DNA of 64,000 nucleotides from Haloarchaeobius salinus. Its GTDB lineage: Archaea > Halobacteriota > Halobacteria > Halobacteriales > Natrialbaceae. Positions within the stretch are counted from its first letter, which is position 1, and each line of letters starts with the position of its first letter. A model generated the notes under the pieces. The model ran no database searches. It saw only the letters and a list, made by a program, of their open reading frames with translations, and was not told the origin of the DNA. The translations under genes were made by a program, and so were the position numbers. Positions 52,588-61,452 of the stretch are shown piece by piece. The stretch lies in NCBI RefSeq assembly GCF_024464185.1, contig NZ_JANHAU010000006.1, positions 124,001 through 188,000 of the forward strand, written 5' to 3'.

Positions 52588-53650
52588 CGTGACCACCCTG
52601 GAGGACGACGATCTCACCGACGTTCGCCGCGTCGACCGTCCGCCGCCAGACGACGAGCCGGTGGGTCACCAGCATCGCCACCAGCGCGACGAGGAGGCCG
52701 TAGCCGACCAGCAACACGCCGCTCGCGAGCGCCAGCGTCGTCCGTGCAGACGAGATGTCGGTCCGGAGGGTCGCGAGCCGACTCTCGCGGTCTGAGAGGG
52801 CGTTCTCGTCCGCCCGCTGTTCGGCGTCGCGGACGTCCGCCAGCGTGCCGCCGGACTCCTGGTAGAGCGCGAACGTCCCGAACAGTTCGCCGCTGGCGAC
52901 CGCACTCACGCCGTCGCAGGACGAGCAGCTGTCGAGGAAGCCGCCCGCCCGCTCCTCGGCGGCGTTCATCGCCGTCACGTCACGCTCGTACTCGCTGCGG
53001 AGTTCCTCGACGCGGAGGTTCACCTGCGAGTACTTCTGGGTCGCCCCGGCCTGCCGGAACGCGGTCGCGGCCTGCCCGAGCAGCTGTATCTTCTCGGGGG
53101 TGCGCGTCACGTCGGAGGCCGACTGCAGCAGGGCGTCGCCCCGGTTCTCGTAGAACCGGCTGAGCGCGAGGTCCGCAAGCGGCGCGTAGGTGAGCCCCTG
53201 CTCCTCGAGCGCGCGGACGTGGTCCGAAGTCCCGTTCGCCGCCGAGAGGCTCTCGCCGACGGAGCCGTTCTGGGCCGCGGTGTAGCTCTCGTTGAACGAC
53301 CGCAACAGCGCGAGCACCGTCCCCATCTCGCGCTCGGTCGCGTCGTCGAACTCGACGACCTGGAGCTTCGAGACCGCGAGCGACCGGATGGTCTCGAACT
53401 CGGTGTACTGCTCGAACGCCGGCGTCCCCGACAGCTGGTTGAACGCCGCGAGGTACTCGTCGGCCGTCTCCGGCGGTGCGTCGTTCTGTGCCTGTCCCAC
53501 CGTCGTGTCGAGCGGGGGCTGCGTCGTCGCGGCCGTGTCCCCGGTCGTCGCCGACGCGGTGGGCGTCCCACCTGCGCTCGCGGCGACGGCCGGCGTCGCG
53601 GTCACGGACGCCAGTACCACCAGCCCGACGAGGAGTTTCAGTCCATCCAT
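52580..53650 (-). CDS. Secreted helical protein with C-terminal TM
   Basis: A 356-residue protein with a signal peptide (LLVGLVVLASVTATPAVAAS), a Thr/Ala-rich stretch, then a mostly helical ectodomain (ADEYLAAFNQLSGTPAFEQY, LGQAATAFRQAGATQKYSQV) containing a CSSC pair (DSCSSCDGV) that may form a disulfide. One TM segment (LASGVLLVGYGLLVALVAML) and a short tail follow. The stalk-TM end resembles that of the 930-residue neighbour. It lies 3 bp after the 1032-residue gene. The function is unknown. Confidence 0.75.
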   Translation of the reverse strand: MDGLKLLVGLVVLASVTATPAVAASAGGTPTASATTGDTAATTQPPLDTTVGQAQNDAPPETADEYLAAFNQLSGTPAFEQYTEFETIRSLAVSKLQVVEFDDATEREMGTVLALLRSFNESYTAAQNGSVGESLSAANGTSDHVRALEEQGLTYAPLADLALSRFYENRGDALLQSASDVTRTPEKIQLLGQAATAFRQAGATQKYSQVNLRVEELRSEYERDVTAMNAAEERAGGFLDSCSSCDGVSAVASGELFGTFALYQESGGTLADVRDAEQRADENALSDRESRLATLRTDISSARTTLALASGVLLVGYGLLVALVAMLVTHRLVVWRRTVDAANVGEIVVLQGGHDA

Positions 53651-53653
53651 CTC

Positions 53654-56600
53654 TCAGAACACCGTCCGCTTCATCCGTTCCCTGAGCTCGCGGCGGTCGA
53701 AGCTGTGCTCGACCGCGTCGAGCAGTCCGGCGACGAGGAGCGCCTGTGCGGCCTTTACGAGCGGCTCGCGCTCGCGTCTGGTCTCCTGGAACAGCTCCCT
53801 GGCGTGCTCCCACATCTCCGTCGCCGGCTCCACCTCGGTCAGGTCCGCCCGTTCGTCGTCGATCCGCGACCGGGTCCGCTCGATGCGGCCGGTCAGGTCG
53901 CTGTCCACGTCGGCATCGACGTAGTCGAAGTACGCCTCGTGGGTGAGCACGTCCCCGTCCCACCGGAGGTCGACGCTCGCCATGTCGGCACACGCGGCGA
54001 ACATGTCGACGTTGCGCTTGGTCGTCATCGCCGTGTTCACCCGCGAGATACCGTCCTCGGCGGCGTCCAGCAGTGCCTCGGCGACCTCGCCCGGCCGGTG
54101 CTCCCCGGTCGCGAACAGGTGGCCGTACTGCGGGAGTGCCTCGACCAGGTCGAGCAGGCGGTCGACGACGCTCCCGTAGTAGCCGGGGAACGCCGTGTCG
54201 CGGCCCGACTGCTCGGAGAGGCCGTCGACCTCGCGACGGAGCCGCCGGACCCGGTCCCGCATCGCCTGGGGCACCGTCCACTCGAACGACGCCTCGACGG
54301 TCACGTTCGTCGGCTCGCCCTCGTGGATGGCGACCTCGGTCGTCCGGGTCCGGAACAGGTCCGACTGCGAGCCGGCGACGTCGAGGCCGACGACGTAGTC
54401 GCCGACGAAGACATCCGACGCCCTGACCCGGCCGCGCTCGTCGGTCCGGCGCGATCCCTGTCGTTCGTCGACGCGGTAGCGGTCGCCCTCGCTGGGTGCG
54501 ATGGAGACCGGGAGCCCCTCGGTCGCCACACCGTCGACCTCCGCGGTCACCGACAGGCGGCCGGTCTTCCGGCTCAGCCCGACGTTCAGTTCGAGCGGGC
54601 CGTCGTCGGCCAGCGAGCAGTCGTTGCTCGCGGCGTTGTACTTCGGGTGGTCGACGCGCACGGTGGCGGTCGAGGCCGCGTACGGGAGCGTCACGCTGAC
54701 ACGGCCGTTCCGGCCGGTCTTGGCGGTCTCGTCGTCGCCCTCGTCCGGTTCGACCGTGACGCGTGCCCCGGGGATGGGTTCCCCGTCCAGCTTGTCGGTG
54801 ATGGTCACCTGGACACCCGGTCGGGGGAACGCGAGCTGGGCCTGCTCCCCGGTGTGCCTGCCGTCCGTCACCTCGAGCTGGTCGGTCCGCTGCTGGGTGC
54901 CGACCGCACCGGTCAGCTGCCAGCCACCGGGTAACAGCGACATGCTCACGACGCCGGAGTCGGTCGACCGCGTGGTCCGCGAGCCGGCACCGCGGGTCGG
55001 TTTGGCGACGACGTCCGCGTCCTCGCGGATGCGGTGGCCGTTGGCGTCGACCAGCGTCACCTTCACGTCGACCGGGTCGGGGGTGGTCGTCCCGGCACCC
55101 TCGCCGAAGTGCCAGAAGCCGAGCCAGGACAGGAGTCCGGCGAGCGCGAGCCCGGCGAGCCCGCCGACGACCGCGCCGACGAGCACGGCAAAGACAATGT
55201 CGATGGCTCCGCTGGAACCGGCGACGAAGAACGCGACGATGAGAGATCCGATCAGCCCGAACAGGCCACCTGCACCGAGCACGACCGCTGCACCCTTCGG
55301 ATTGGTCGGATCGCCGTTCGGGCCGGCGGCACCTGCAATCAACCGCACGACGACGAGGATGAGCGTCCCGATGATACCGCCCAGCAGCCCGACGCCGAGG
55401 AGGAGGCCCCAGTCCACGACTCCGTAGCTCGCGGGGAGGAAGCCACCACCGGCACTGGTGTTCGTCGCGTTCGTCGCGTTCGTCGCGTTCGTCGCAGCGG
55501 TGGTGGTCCCGGCCACCGTGGTCGTGGCCGTCCCCTCACTCCCGTTGCCGTCGGCCTGGTTCGTCGACGACTCGTTCGGCGCACCGGCGACGGTCCTCTC
55601 GACCGTCTGCGCCGAGACGATCCGTTGCTCGCCATCAGTTTCCACGACGAGCAGGACCGTCTGACCCTCCGGCAGCGACGTCCCGTTCTCGACGGCGTAG
55701 TAGCCGTCCTCCCGGGTGGCTCCGAGCCGGTCGACGTCACCGTCGCGCTGGAGCAGCATGGCCGACACGCCGTCCGTCTCGGCCGCGAAGTAGCTCCGGT
55801 CCACGCTCACGTTGATGGGTTCGCTCGCGTACTGTCTCGTCCAGCCGTCGAGGACACGCGGGCCCTCGGCGTCGCCCACCGCCAGCGTCGCAGTCACGCT
55901 CGACGCGAGTGCGGTCCGCGGCAGCTCGATGCCCGTCTCGGTCGCCTCGACGGGGCCGGCGAACTGCCCGTTCGGCGACTCGGTCGTCAGGTCGAGGTGG
56001 TAGCCGCCGGCGTCGAGCACCGACAGCAGGGGGTTCGCGATGGCGACGCTGTCGCCGCTGGCGACGAGCTCGCTCGCGTTCGCGGCGGCGTGACGCACGT
56101 TCACCGAGGTCGGCGACGCCGTCACGCCCTCGTCGGGGGCGACGCGGATGCGGCGGTCCTCGAACAGCGATTGCCGGTCGAGCGACCGGAGCGTCTCGCC
56201 GTCGAGCACCAGCGCGCCGGCGTCGGCGTCGTAGCTCGCGTTCACGGTCGCGTCACCGACGCTCACAGGCACGGGAGCCGTCGTGGCGAACCCGCGCACG
56301 TCGGCGGGCGTGAGGTGGACCGTGCCGTCCTCGAACGTCGTGACCGCCCCGTTCAGCGAGGCGTACCGGAGGTCGACTGCATCGTCGCCGAGCTCGGTCT
56401 CGCCGGCGTTGACCGTCACGGTCGCACCCCCGAGCGGTGCCGTCTCGTCGGGCGGCACGAGTGCCGTGACGGCGAGTTCGCCCTCGTAGGTGCCGGCGTC
56501 GGTCTCGTTCACGGTCGTCTCGGCAGCGGCATCGACGCCGCCGATTTCGAGCGTGACCGTCGAGAGGTTCCCCGTCTCGTTGTCCGGCACGACCGTCACC

Positions 56601-56752
56601 GAGACGGTGTCGGGGGCGGTCCGTTCGACGGAGACGTCCGCCGCGAGCGCCGCACCGTCGTTCGCGGGCGTGACTGCCGCCCCGACGCCGGCCACCGTGG
56701 CGACGAGGACAGCGAGTGCGAGCAGCGCCGTCGCGCGAGTTCCCCACGACAT
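53654..56752 (-). CDS. Large multidomain membrane protein with carboxypeptidase-regulatory-like domains
   Basis: A 1032-residue protein. A signal peptide (TALLALAVLVATVAGVGAAV) leads to an ectodomain of about 430 residues with Ig-like sections, ending in a Thr/Asn-rich linker that holds four tandem NAT units. Then come several TM segments (VDWGLLLGVGLLGGIIGTLI, FGLIGSLIVAFFVAGSSG, VFAVLVGAVVGGLAGLALAG). The C-terminal half should be cytoplasmic: carboxypeptidase-regulatory-like repeats (VQVTITDKLDGEPIPGARVT, LSVTAEVDGVATEGLPVSIA) and a helical end (VDRLLDLVEALPQYGHLFAT). It could link the cell surface to the tubulin-like proteins inside. It begins 2 bp after the 399-residue tubulin-like gene. 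Confidence 0.75.
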   Translation of the reverse strand: MSWGTRATALLALAVLVATVAGVGAAVTPANDGAALAADVSVERTAPDTVSVTVVPDNETGNLSTVTLEIGGVDAAAETTVNETDAGTYEGELAVTALVPPDETAPLGGATVTVNAGETELGDDAVDLRYASLNGAVTTFEDGTVHLTPADVRGFATTAPVPVSVGDATVNASYDADAGALVLDGETLRSLDRQSLFEDRRIRVAPDEGVTASPTSVNVRHAAANASELVASGDSVAIANPLLSVLDAGGYHLDLTTESPNGQFAGPVEATETGIELPRTALASSVTATLAVGDAEGPRVLDGWTRQYASEPINVSVDRSYFAAETDGVSAMLLQRDGDVDRLGATREDGYYAVENGTSLPEGQTVLLVVETDGEQRIVSAQTVERTVAGAPNESSTNQADGNGSEGTATTTVAGTTTAATNATNATNATNTSAGGGFLPASYGVVDWGLLLGVGLLGGIIGTLILVVVRLIAGAAGPNGDPTNPKGAAVVLGAGGLFGLIGSLIVAFFVAGSSGAIDIVFAVLVGAVVGGLAGLALAGLLSWLGFWHFGEGAGTTTPDPVDVKVTLVDANGHRIREDADVVAKPTRGAGSRTTRSTDSGVVSMSLLPGGWQLTGAVGTQQRTDQLEVTDGRHTGEQAQLAFPRPGVQVTITDKLDGEPIPGARVTVEPDEGDDETAKTGRNGRVSVTLPYAASTATVRVDHPKYNAASNDCSLADDGPLELNVGLSRKTGRLSVTAEVDGVATEGLPVSIAPSEGDRYRVDERQGSRRTDERGRVRASDVFVGDYVVGLDVAGSQSDLFRTRTTEVAIHEGEPTNVTVEASFEWTVPQAMRDRVRRLRREVDGLSEQSGRDTAFPGYYGSVVDRLLDLVEALPQYGHLFATGEHRPGEVAEALLDAAEDGISRVNTAMTTKRNVDMFAACADMASVDLRWDGDVLTHEAYFDYVDADVDSDLTGRIERTRSRIDDERADLTEVEPATEMWEHARELFQETRREREPLVKAAQALLVAGLLDAVEHSFDRRELRERMKRTVF
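55460..55495 (-). repeat. Four tandem 9-bp repeats encoding NAT sequons
   Basis: The unit GTTCGTCGC (plus strand) is repeated four times without change. On the coding strand it gives consecutive Asn-Ala-Thr triplets, each an N-glycosylation sequon, in the linker just before the first TM segment of the 1032-residue protein. Identical copies suggest recent slippage. Confidence 0.8.
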
Positions 56753-56754
56753 GG

Positions 56755-57954
56755 CTACCCCTCGTTCTGGTCGCGGTAGTCGGCGAGGTTGTCGAGCACC
56801 GTCTGCACCTCGCGCTCTGTCAGCCCCTCCGCTCCGGCGGTGTTCCCGCGCGCCAGGTTGTCCCTGACCTGTTCGTACTGGTCCAGCGAGTGGTTCAACA
56901 GCGGGCTCAGGTCGAAGCCGCCGAGCAGCAATAGCACGTCCACGTCCGACCCCCGGCCACGCTTCGGCGTCAGGCTGGCCTGCCCGGCGACCGAGAGGTC
57001 GTGCTTGTTCTGCCACTGGTTGAACGCCTGGTACACCTCGGGCTCGGTTATCTCGCCGTTGTCGATCATGCTCTCCGGCGCGCGGACGACCGGGAACACG
57101 ATCTGGGAGGTGGCGACGTCCATCGGGACGAACGGGTTCTCGGCCGCCTTGTCGAACATGTACTCCAGCTCGTAGATGTCGCCGTTCATGTCCGTCGCGA
57201 CGGCCGGCGTGAAGTGGTAGGAGCCGTACTGGCGCGGGATGGTCACCAGGTCCTCGACGTCGATGACGCCGTGGGTCTCGCGGCCCGCCCCGATCATCAG
57301 GTCGACCGCCTCGATGATGAGTTCGTTCACGCGGTCGTAGTCGCTCCCGTTCTCGCCGTCGAGGTGGGAGTTCGCCGCGACCATCACCATGTCGGCGTTC
57401 TGCCCGCCGTCGCGGTTGCGAAGCAGGCGGGAGAGCCCGGACACCGCGTTGAAGTGGCGCTGGTCGGGCTCCCAGTAGTACGGCCAGACCGCCATCGCGA
57501 CGTGGATGACGCTGTCCATCCAGGGCTCGCTCTCGCTCACGTTCAGCCCCTGTTTGAACTCGTCGACGACGAACGGGATGGAGCCGTTACCGGTGCCGCC
57601 GCCGAGCGTCGCCATGTAGAGGAACGCGTCGGCCGTTCCGAACGTCCGCTTGATGCGGTCCGTGATGCGGTCGAGGTCCTGATCCGCGGCCTGCCGGCCG
57701 TAGTAGTACGAGTTCCCGGCACCCTGCTTGTCGCCGAACTCGAGGGCGTGGTTCTCGCCGATGTCGTCGGCGTCGGTGATGCTCGCGTCGATCCGGTCGA
57801 TGGTGTTCCGGATGTCGTTCCGGTTCGTGTTCATCACGAGGATGCGGTCCTCGATGCCCGGGTTCTCCGCCCGGTTGAAGAACTGCGAGGCGATGCGGCC
57901 ACCACCCTCCCCGGAGGCGATGACGGCCCAGCGTGTGTACTGTCCCCTGGACAT
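56755..57954 (-). CDS. Divergent FtsZ/tubulin-superfamily GTPase
   Basis: A 399-residue protein of the FtsZ/tubulin superfamily. Readable loops: T1 region GEGGGRI 15-21, T2 MNTNRND 41-47, T3 GDKQGAGN 74-81 (followed by GRQAA as in FtsZ), and the signature T4 loop GGGTGNGS 118-125. Helix 7 has the nucleotide-binding Asn (N210 in RVNELIIEAVD), and the T7 region GVIDVEDLVTIP (229-240) keeps acidic residues that in FtsZ activate hydrolysis on the next subunit. It lacks the FtsZ C-terminal peptide. It differs from FtsZ1, FtsZ2 and CetZ in its long, wordy T5-T6 part and is likely a filament-forming GTPase. Its start overlaps the 708-residue gene's stop. Confidence 0.85.
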   Translation of the reverse strand: MSRGQYTRWAVIASGEGGGRIASQFFNRAENPGIEDRILVMNTNRNDIRNTIDRIDASITDADDIGENHALEFGDKQGAGNSYYYGRQAADQDLDRITDRIKRTFGTADAFLYMATLGGGTGNGSIPFVVDEFKQGLNVSESEPWMDSVIHVAMAVWPYYWEPDQRHFNAVSGLSRLLRNRDGGQNADMVMVAANSHLDGENGSDYDRVNELIIEAVDLMIGAGRETHGVIDVEDLVTIPRQYGSYHFTPAVATDMNGDIYELEYMFDKAAENPFVPMDVATSQIVFPVVRAPESMIDNGEITEPEVYQAFNQWQNKHDLSVAGQASLTPKRGRGSDVDVLLLLGGFDLSPLLNHSLDQYEQVRDNLARGNTAGAEGLTEREVQTVLDNLADYRDQNEG

Positions 57955-60080
57955 CAGGCCTCACCTCCGGCGGGTTTCTCGATGCTGTCGGCCGTCGTCT
58001 CCACCGAGAGACCGGTGTCGGCCGCGAGCTCCTCGATGACGGTGTCCGGGACCGGCACCGACAGGTAGTTCGACCTGATGCGTTCGTAGCTGAGTCGGTC
58101 CCCCTCGTCGAGGTTGTACTGGATGACGTTCATTATCTCCTGGGAGAGCTGCGAGTCGTCGTAGACGATGACGGTGCCGTCGTCGGTGCGGGTGACGGCG
58201 TACCCCTCCCGGTCCGCCCACTCCGCGAGCAGGCCGGGCACGAAGTCGTCGGTGATGGGGAACTCCATGTCGGTGCTGAGGTAGCCCTCCTCGTCGAAGC
58301 GGTCGCGGAGGCGCGGTGCGAACTCGGTGACGTGCTCGTCGATCTCCTCCTCCCGTCCGTCGACGAGCTGTTCGATCAGCGTGACGGGCTCGAGGTCGAC
58401 CGAGAGCTCGGTGTCGCCCTCGACCTGGACGGTGCGCTCGACGCGGCCGTAGTCGTCCTCGCCGGGGGCGACGACGAGCTCGTACTCGCCGAAGGGGACG
58501 TCCGCGAACGCGGCGGTGCCGACGAGGTGGGTCGCGACGACCTCGCGGCCGTCGTACTCGCCGCCGTCGAGGGTGACCGTGGCGCGTCGCTTCGCCTCGC
58601 TCCCCTCGTCGTAGGAGACGGTGACCTCGACGGTGTACGTCTCGACGTCGCCGCGGTGAAGCGCCGGCGCGTCGGGGTCGAACTCCACGTCGGGGTTGCG
58701 CCGGAAGTAGAGCCCGAAGAACTGGCCGGCGTGGCGCACCGGCAGGTCGTCCGCGGTGACGGTGCCGTTCTGCCGGAGCCGCTCCTCGATGGTCTCGCTC
58801 ACGTCGTCGTACGCCTCGACGACCGTCGCCTTCGTCTTCACCGTGCCGACGGCGTCGACGAGGTCGGCGACGACGGTGTCCCACTCGTGGTCGAGGTCGC
58901 GGACGGGGCCGATGGCCCGAAGGTCGTCCACGTGGTCCTCGTCGACGACGGCCGGCCGGCTGTAGTAGCCGGCGGGGAGCTCCTCGTCGTCGAGCGTCCG
59001 GACGTGGCGGTCGACCTCGGTCTCGAGGGAGGACACGATGTCCAGCGCCGCCGTCCGGACGGTCTGTCGGTGCTCGCTCAGCGAACCCACGTCGAGGGCC
59101 GAGTCGAGCGAGTCGAGCTCGCGTTGGACCGACCGCACCTGGTCGAACAGCTCGGCGTCGACGTACTGCTCCGCCCCGGAGTCGAGGATGGTGTCGACGA
59201 ACGCGTCGAGGTCCTCGCGGTCCTGGTCGAACGAGCCCGAGAGCTCGCTCTCCAGGGTCGCCTGGGCCTCCAGCACCGCGTCGACGGCGTGGCCGTACTC
59301 GCCGTCGCGACGGTCGGCCTCGGCGTCCTCGAGGTGGCGGTCGACGGCGGCCTCGTCGTAGGCGTCGGTCGCGTTGCGCTGGATGTCCCGGACCCGCGCG
59401 ATGGCCTCGTCGACGGTCGCGTCGGCCTCCATGCGGTACTCCTCGAGGTCCTCGCCGACGGCCTCCCAGTAGGCGAGCCCGCTGGGCGGCCCCTCGTCCG
59501 GCGTCGGCGGCTCCGGGGGCTCGGCTGGCTCGGCGGCGATGTCGGCGTCCGCGAGCGCACGCATGTCGGCGTGCAGGGCGTCGAGTTCGTCGCGGACGAA
59601 GTCGTAGAGCTGGTCGTCGCGGTCGGCCGCGAGCGTCGTCACCTCGGCGTCGATGCGCTCCAGCTCCTGCAGCTCGCCGCTCGCCGCCCCCTTGCCGACG
59701 CTGAACGAGCCCGAGTCGCGGTCGAACTCGCCGCCCTGTGCCTCGTAGTCCGAGACGAGCGAGTCCGCTCGGGAGCGGAGCGTGCTCGCGTCGAATCTGG
59801 GGTAGGACTCCTCGACGGTCGAGAGCGACCGCCAGAAGTCCCGCAGCGACTCCCCGACCTGTTTCGTGCGCTGTTCCACGTACTGTCCCGTGTTGTCCTC
59901 GCCGCTGAGGACGCCGCGGACGTACGCGACGGCCACCACCAGCAGGACGACCGGGATGCCACCGACCACGAAGTAGACGCCGAGTTGCGTGCTCGCGAAC
60001 ACGAACAGTCCGGCCCCCACCGCGGCCATCAGTACCGTCAGTGCGCCGATTCCGAGTGCGGCGCGCGTCTGTCCTTTCAT
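57954..60080 (-). CDS. Membrane-anchored cytoplasmic coiled-coil protein with Ig-like and winged-helix-like C-terminus
   Basis: A 708-residue protein. Two adjacent N-terminal TM segments (GIGALTVLMAAVGAGLFVFA and GVYFVVGGIPVVLLVVAVAY) put the rest in the cytoplasm. Residues about 60-400 are long acidic helices (a coiled coil), with a Pro/Glu stretch (PAEPPEPPTPDEGPP). An Ig or carboxypeptidase-regulatory-like domain is near 480-570 (YTVEVTVSYDEGSEAKRRAT, FADVPFGEYELVVAPGEDD). The last about 120 residues look winged-helix-like (PGLLAEWADREGYAVTRTDD, LSYERIRSNYLSVPVP). It is a good candidate for a membrane tether of the tubulin-like GTPases. Start at ATG 60080, overlapping the previous stop. 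Confidence 0.75.
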   Translation of the reverse strand: MKGQTRAALGIGALTVLMAAVGAGLFVFASTQLGVYFVVGGIPVVLLVVAVAYVRGVLSGEDNTGQYVEQRTKQVGESLRDFWRSLSTVEESYPRFDASTLRSRADSLVSDYEAQGGEFDRDSGSFSVGKGAASGELQELERIDAEVTTLAADRDDQLYDFVRDELDALHADMRALADADIAAEPAEPPEPPTPDEGPPSGLAYWEAVGEDLEEYRMEADATVDEAIARVRDIQRNATDAYDEAAVDRHLEDAEADRRDGEYGHAVDAVLEAQATLESELSGSFDQDREDLDAFVDTILDSGAEQYVDAELFDQVRSVQRELDSLDSALDVGSLSEHRQTVRTAALDIVSSLETEVDRHVRTLDDEELPAGYYSRPAVVDEDHVDDLRAIGPVRDLDHEWDTVVADLVDAVGTVKTKATVVEAYDDVSETIEERLRQNGTVTADDLPVRHAGQFFGLYFRRNPDVEFDPDAPALHRGDVETYTVEVTVSYDEGSEAKRRATVTLDGGEYDGREVVATHLVGTAAFADVPFGEYELVVAPGEDDYGRVERTVQVEGDTELSVDLEPVTLIEQLVDGREEEIDEHVTEFAPRLRDRFDEEGYLSTDMEFPITDDFVPGLLAEWADREGYAVTRTDDGTVIVYDDSQLSQEIMNVIQYNLDEGDRLSYERIRSNYLSVPVPDTVIEELAADTGLSVETTADSIEKPAGGEA

Positions 60081-61183
60081 AAGATCACCTGAAGTATCGA
60101 ACGTCCGCCCGTCGCAGCCAGCAGTCCGACGGTCGCCAGCAGGACGAGCACGCCGACGCCGACCGGGAGCCACTGCGCCTTCCGGCTGTACTCCGCCGAG
60201 GAGTCGACCCGGATGCGGCCCTCGGTGCTGGAGGCCGCCACGTACGGGACGATCCCGCCGAGGACGACACCGACCAGCAGCCCGCCGACCAGCCCGACCA
60301 GGAGGTTCGTCCGGACCGTCGACCGGGCGGCGGCCGCCCGTGAATCGAGCGCCGACTCGTAGCTCGCCTTCGCCTCGTTCGCGTCCGCCGCTGCGCTCCG
60401 TTCCTCCTCGCGGGAGGCGTCGATCGCGCCGACCGCGACCCCGGGCGTCGGCGACTCGTCGGCCACACCGAACAGGTACGAGCGGTACTCGCTGCCCGCC
60501 CGGTCGGTCGCGTTGGCCGCCGACGCGAGAGTGCGAAGCGTCTCCGTGGCGTTCGTCGCCCGCGCGTCGGTCAGCCCGCTTTCGTTCACCGCAGTCGAGA
60601 GGGATTCGAGCCGGTCGGCCGCAGCAGTCGTCTCGTTCAGCGACCCCCGGAAGTCCGCCTCGCGCTCGCCGTACGTCCCGACGGCGTCCGCGGTCGGGAG
60701 GAACAGCGTCCCCTCAGTGAACGCCGGCTGGACGATGTTCGGCGACGGCTCGGTGAACGCCGGGCCGGTCTCGGTCTTCCCCGCCGGCCGGACCTGCGCG
60801 GCCACCTGGAGCTGACCGTAGCCCTCCGTCAACCGGATGGTGACGCTGCTGTCCGTCCTGTTCTGCAGCTCGTAGGCGTCGCCGTCCGCGAAGTACCAGG
60901 CCCCGTTCTCGCCGTACGGCGTGACGACGCCGTCGGCGTCACAGAGCCGTATCGTGAGCACCGTCCCGGCGTACAGCGCGCGGTCGTCGCGGATGGGCTC
61001 CTCGCTGCCCGCGAGGGTCGCCACCGCGACCGGGTCGGTGGCCTCGACCGAGTCACAGGCGGCTACGTCGGCCGGTCCCGGCGTGGTCGCAGCCTGGGCG
61101 GCCACACCGCCCCCGGCGACTGGCGCGGCGAACAGCCAGACGGCACACAGCGCGACCAGCGTCGTTCGGAGCGCCCCTGTCAT
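60077..61183 (-). CDS. Secreted protein with helical stalk and two C-terminal TM segments
   Basis: A 368-residue protein with signal peptide TTLVALCAVWLFAAPVAGGG. A beta-rich ectodomain (TVLTIRLCDADGVVTPYGEN, SVTIRLTEGYGQLQVAAQV) has a pair of cysteines at about 43 and 79. A helical stalk with several N-glycosylation sequons follows, then a TM segment (NLLVGLVGGLLVGVVLGGIV), a short loop and a last TM segment (WLPVGVGVLVLLATVGLLAA). It overlaps both neighbours by 4 nt. The function is unknown. Confidence 0.75.
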   Translation of the reverse strand: MTGALRTTLVALCAVWLFAAPVAGGGVAAQAATTPGPADVAACDSVEATDPVAVATLAGSEEPIRDDRALYAGTVLTIRLCDADGVVTPYGENGAWYFADGDAYELQNRTDSSVTIRLTEGYGQLQVAAQVRPAGKTETGPAFTEPSPNIVQPAFTEGTLFLPTADAVGTYGEREADFRGSLNETTAAADRLESLSTAVNESGLTDARATNATETLRTLASAANATDRAGSEYRSYLFGVADESPTPGVAVGAIDASREEERSAAADANEAKASYESALDSRAAAARSTVRTNLLVGLVGGLLVGVVLGGIVPYVAASSTEGRIRVDSSAEYSRKAQWLPVGVGVLVLLATVGLLAATGGRSILQVIL

Positions 61184-61452
61184 TCGTAGGTCCCGTCGAT
61201 CCGCGACTTCTGGATCCGGTACACGACCACGCTCCCGAACACGATGCCCAGCCCGAGTCCGATGCCGCCACCGCCGAGGTACTGCAGCAGCGACTGCTCC
61301 GCGAGGGACTCCATCTCGGCGATACGCTCGGTTCGCTCGACGGCGTCGTCGACGCTCGCACCGTCCTGCGCCGCCACGCTCCCCCCGAGCCCTGCGACGA
61401 CGAGCACCCCGAGCACGACTAGCCCGACGAGGGCGACCCGAGGCGGCCTCAC
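61180..61452 (-). CDS. Small signal-peptide plus TM protein of the tubulin operon
   Basis: A 90-residue protein starting at GTG 61452, overlapping the tubulin-like stop as GTGA. An N-terminal signal peptide (VALVGLVVLGVLVVAGLGGS then VAAQ) is followed by about 28 mostly helical residues (VDDAVERTERIAEMESLAEQ), a Gly-rich TM segment (GIGLGLGIVFGSVVVY) and a basic tail (RIQKSRIDGTYE). It may be a small membrane partner of the preceding GTPase. It is embedded in a longer open frame antisense-like to the tubulin gene and is easily missed by gene finders. Confidence 0.75.
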   Translation of the reverse strand: MRPPRVALVGLVVLGVLVVAGLGGSVAAQDGASVDDAVERTERIAEMESLAEQSLLQYLGGGGIGLGLGIVFGSVVVYRIQKSRIDGTYE

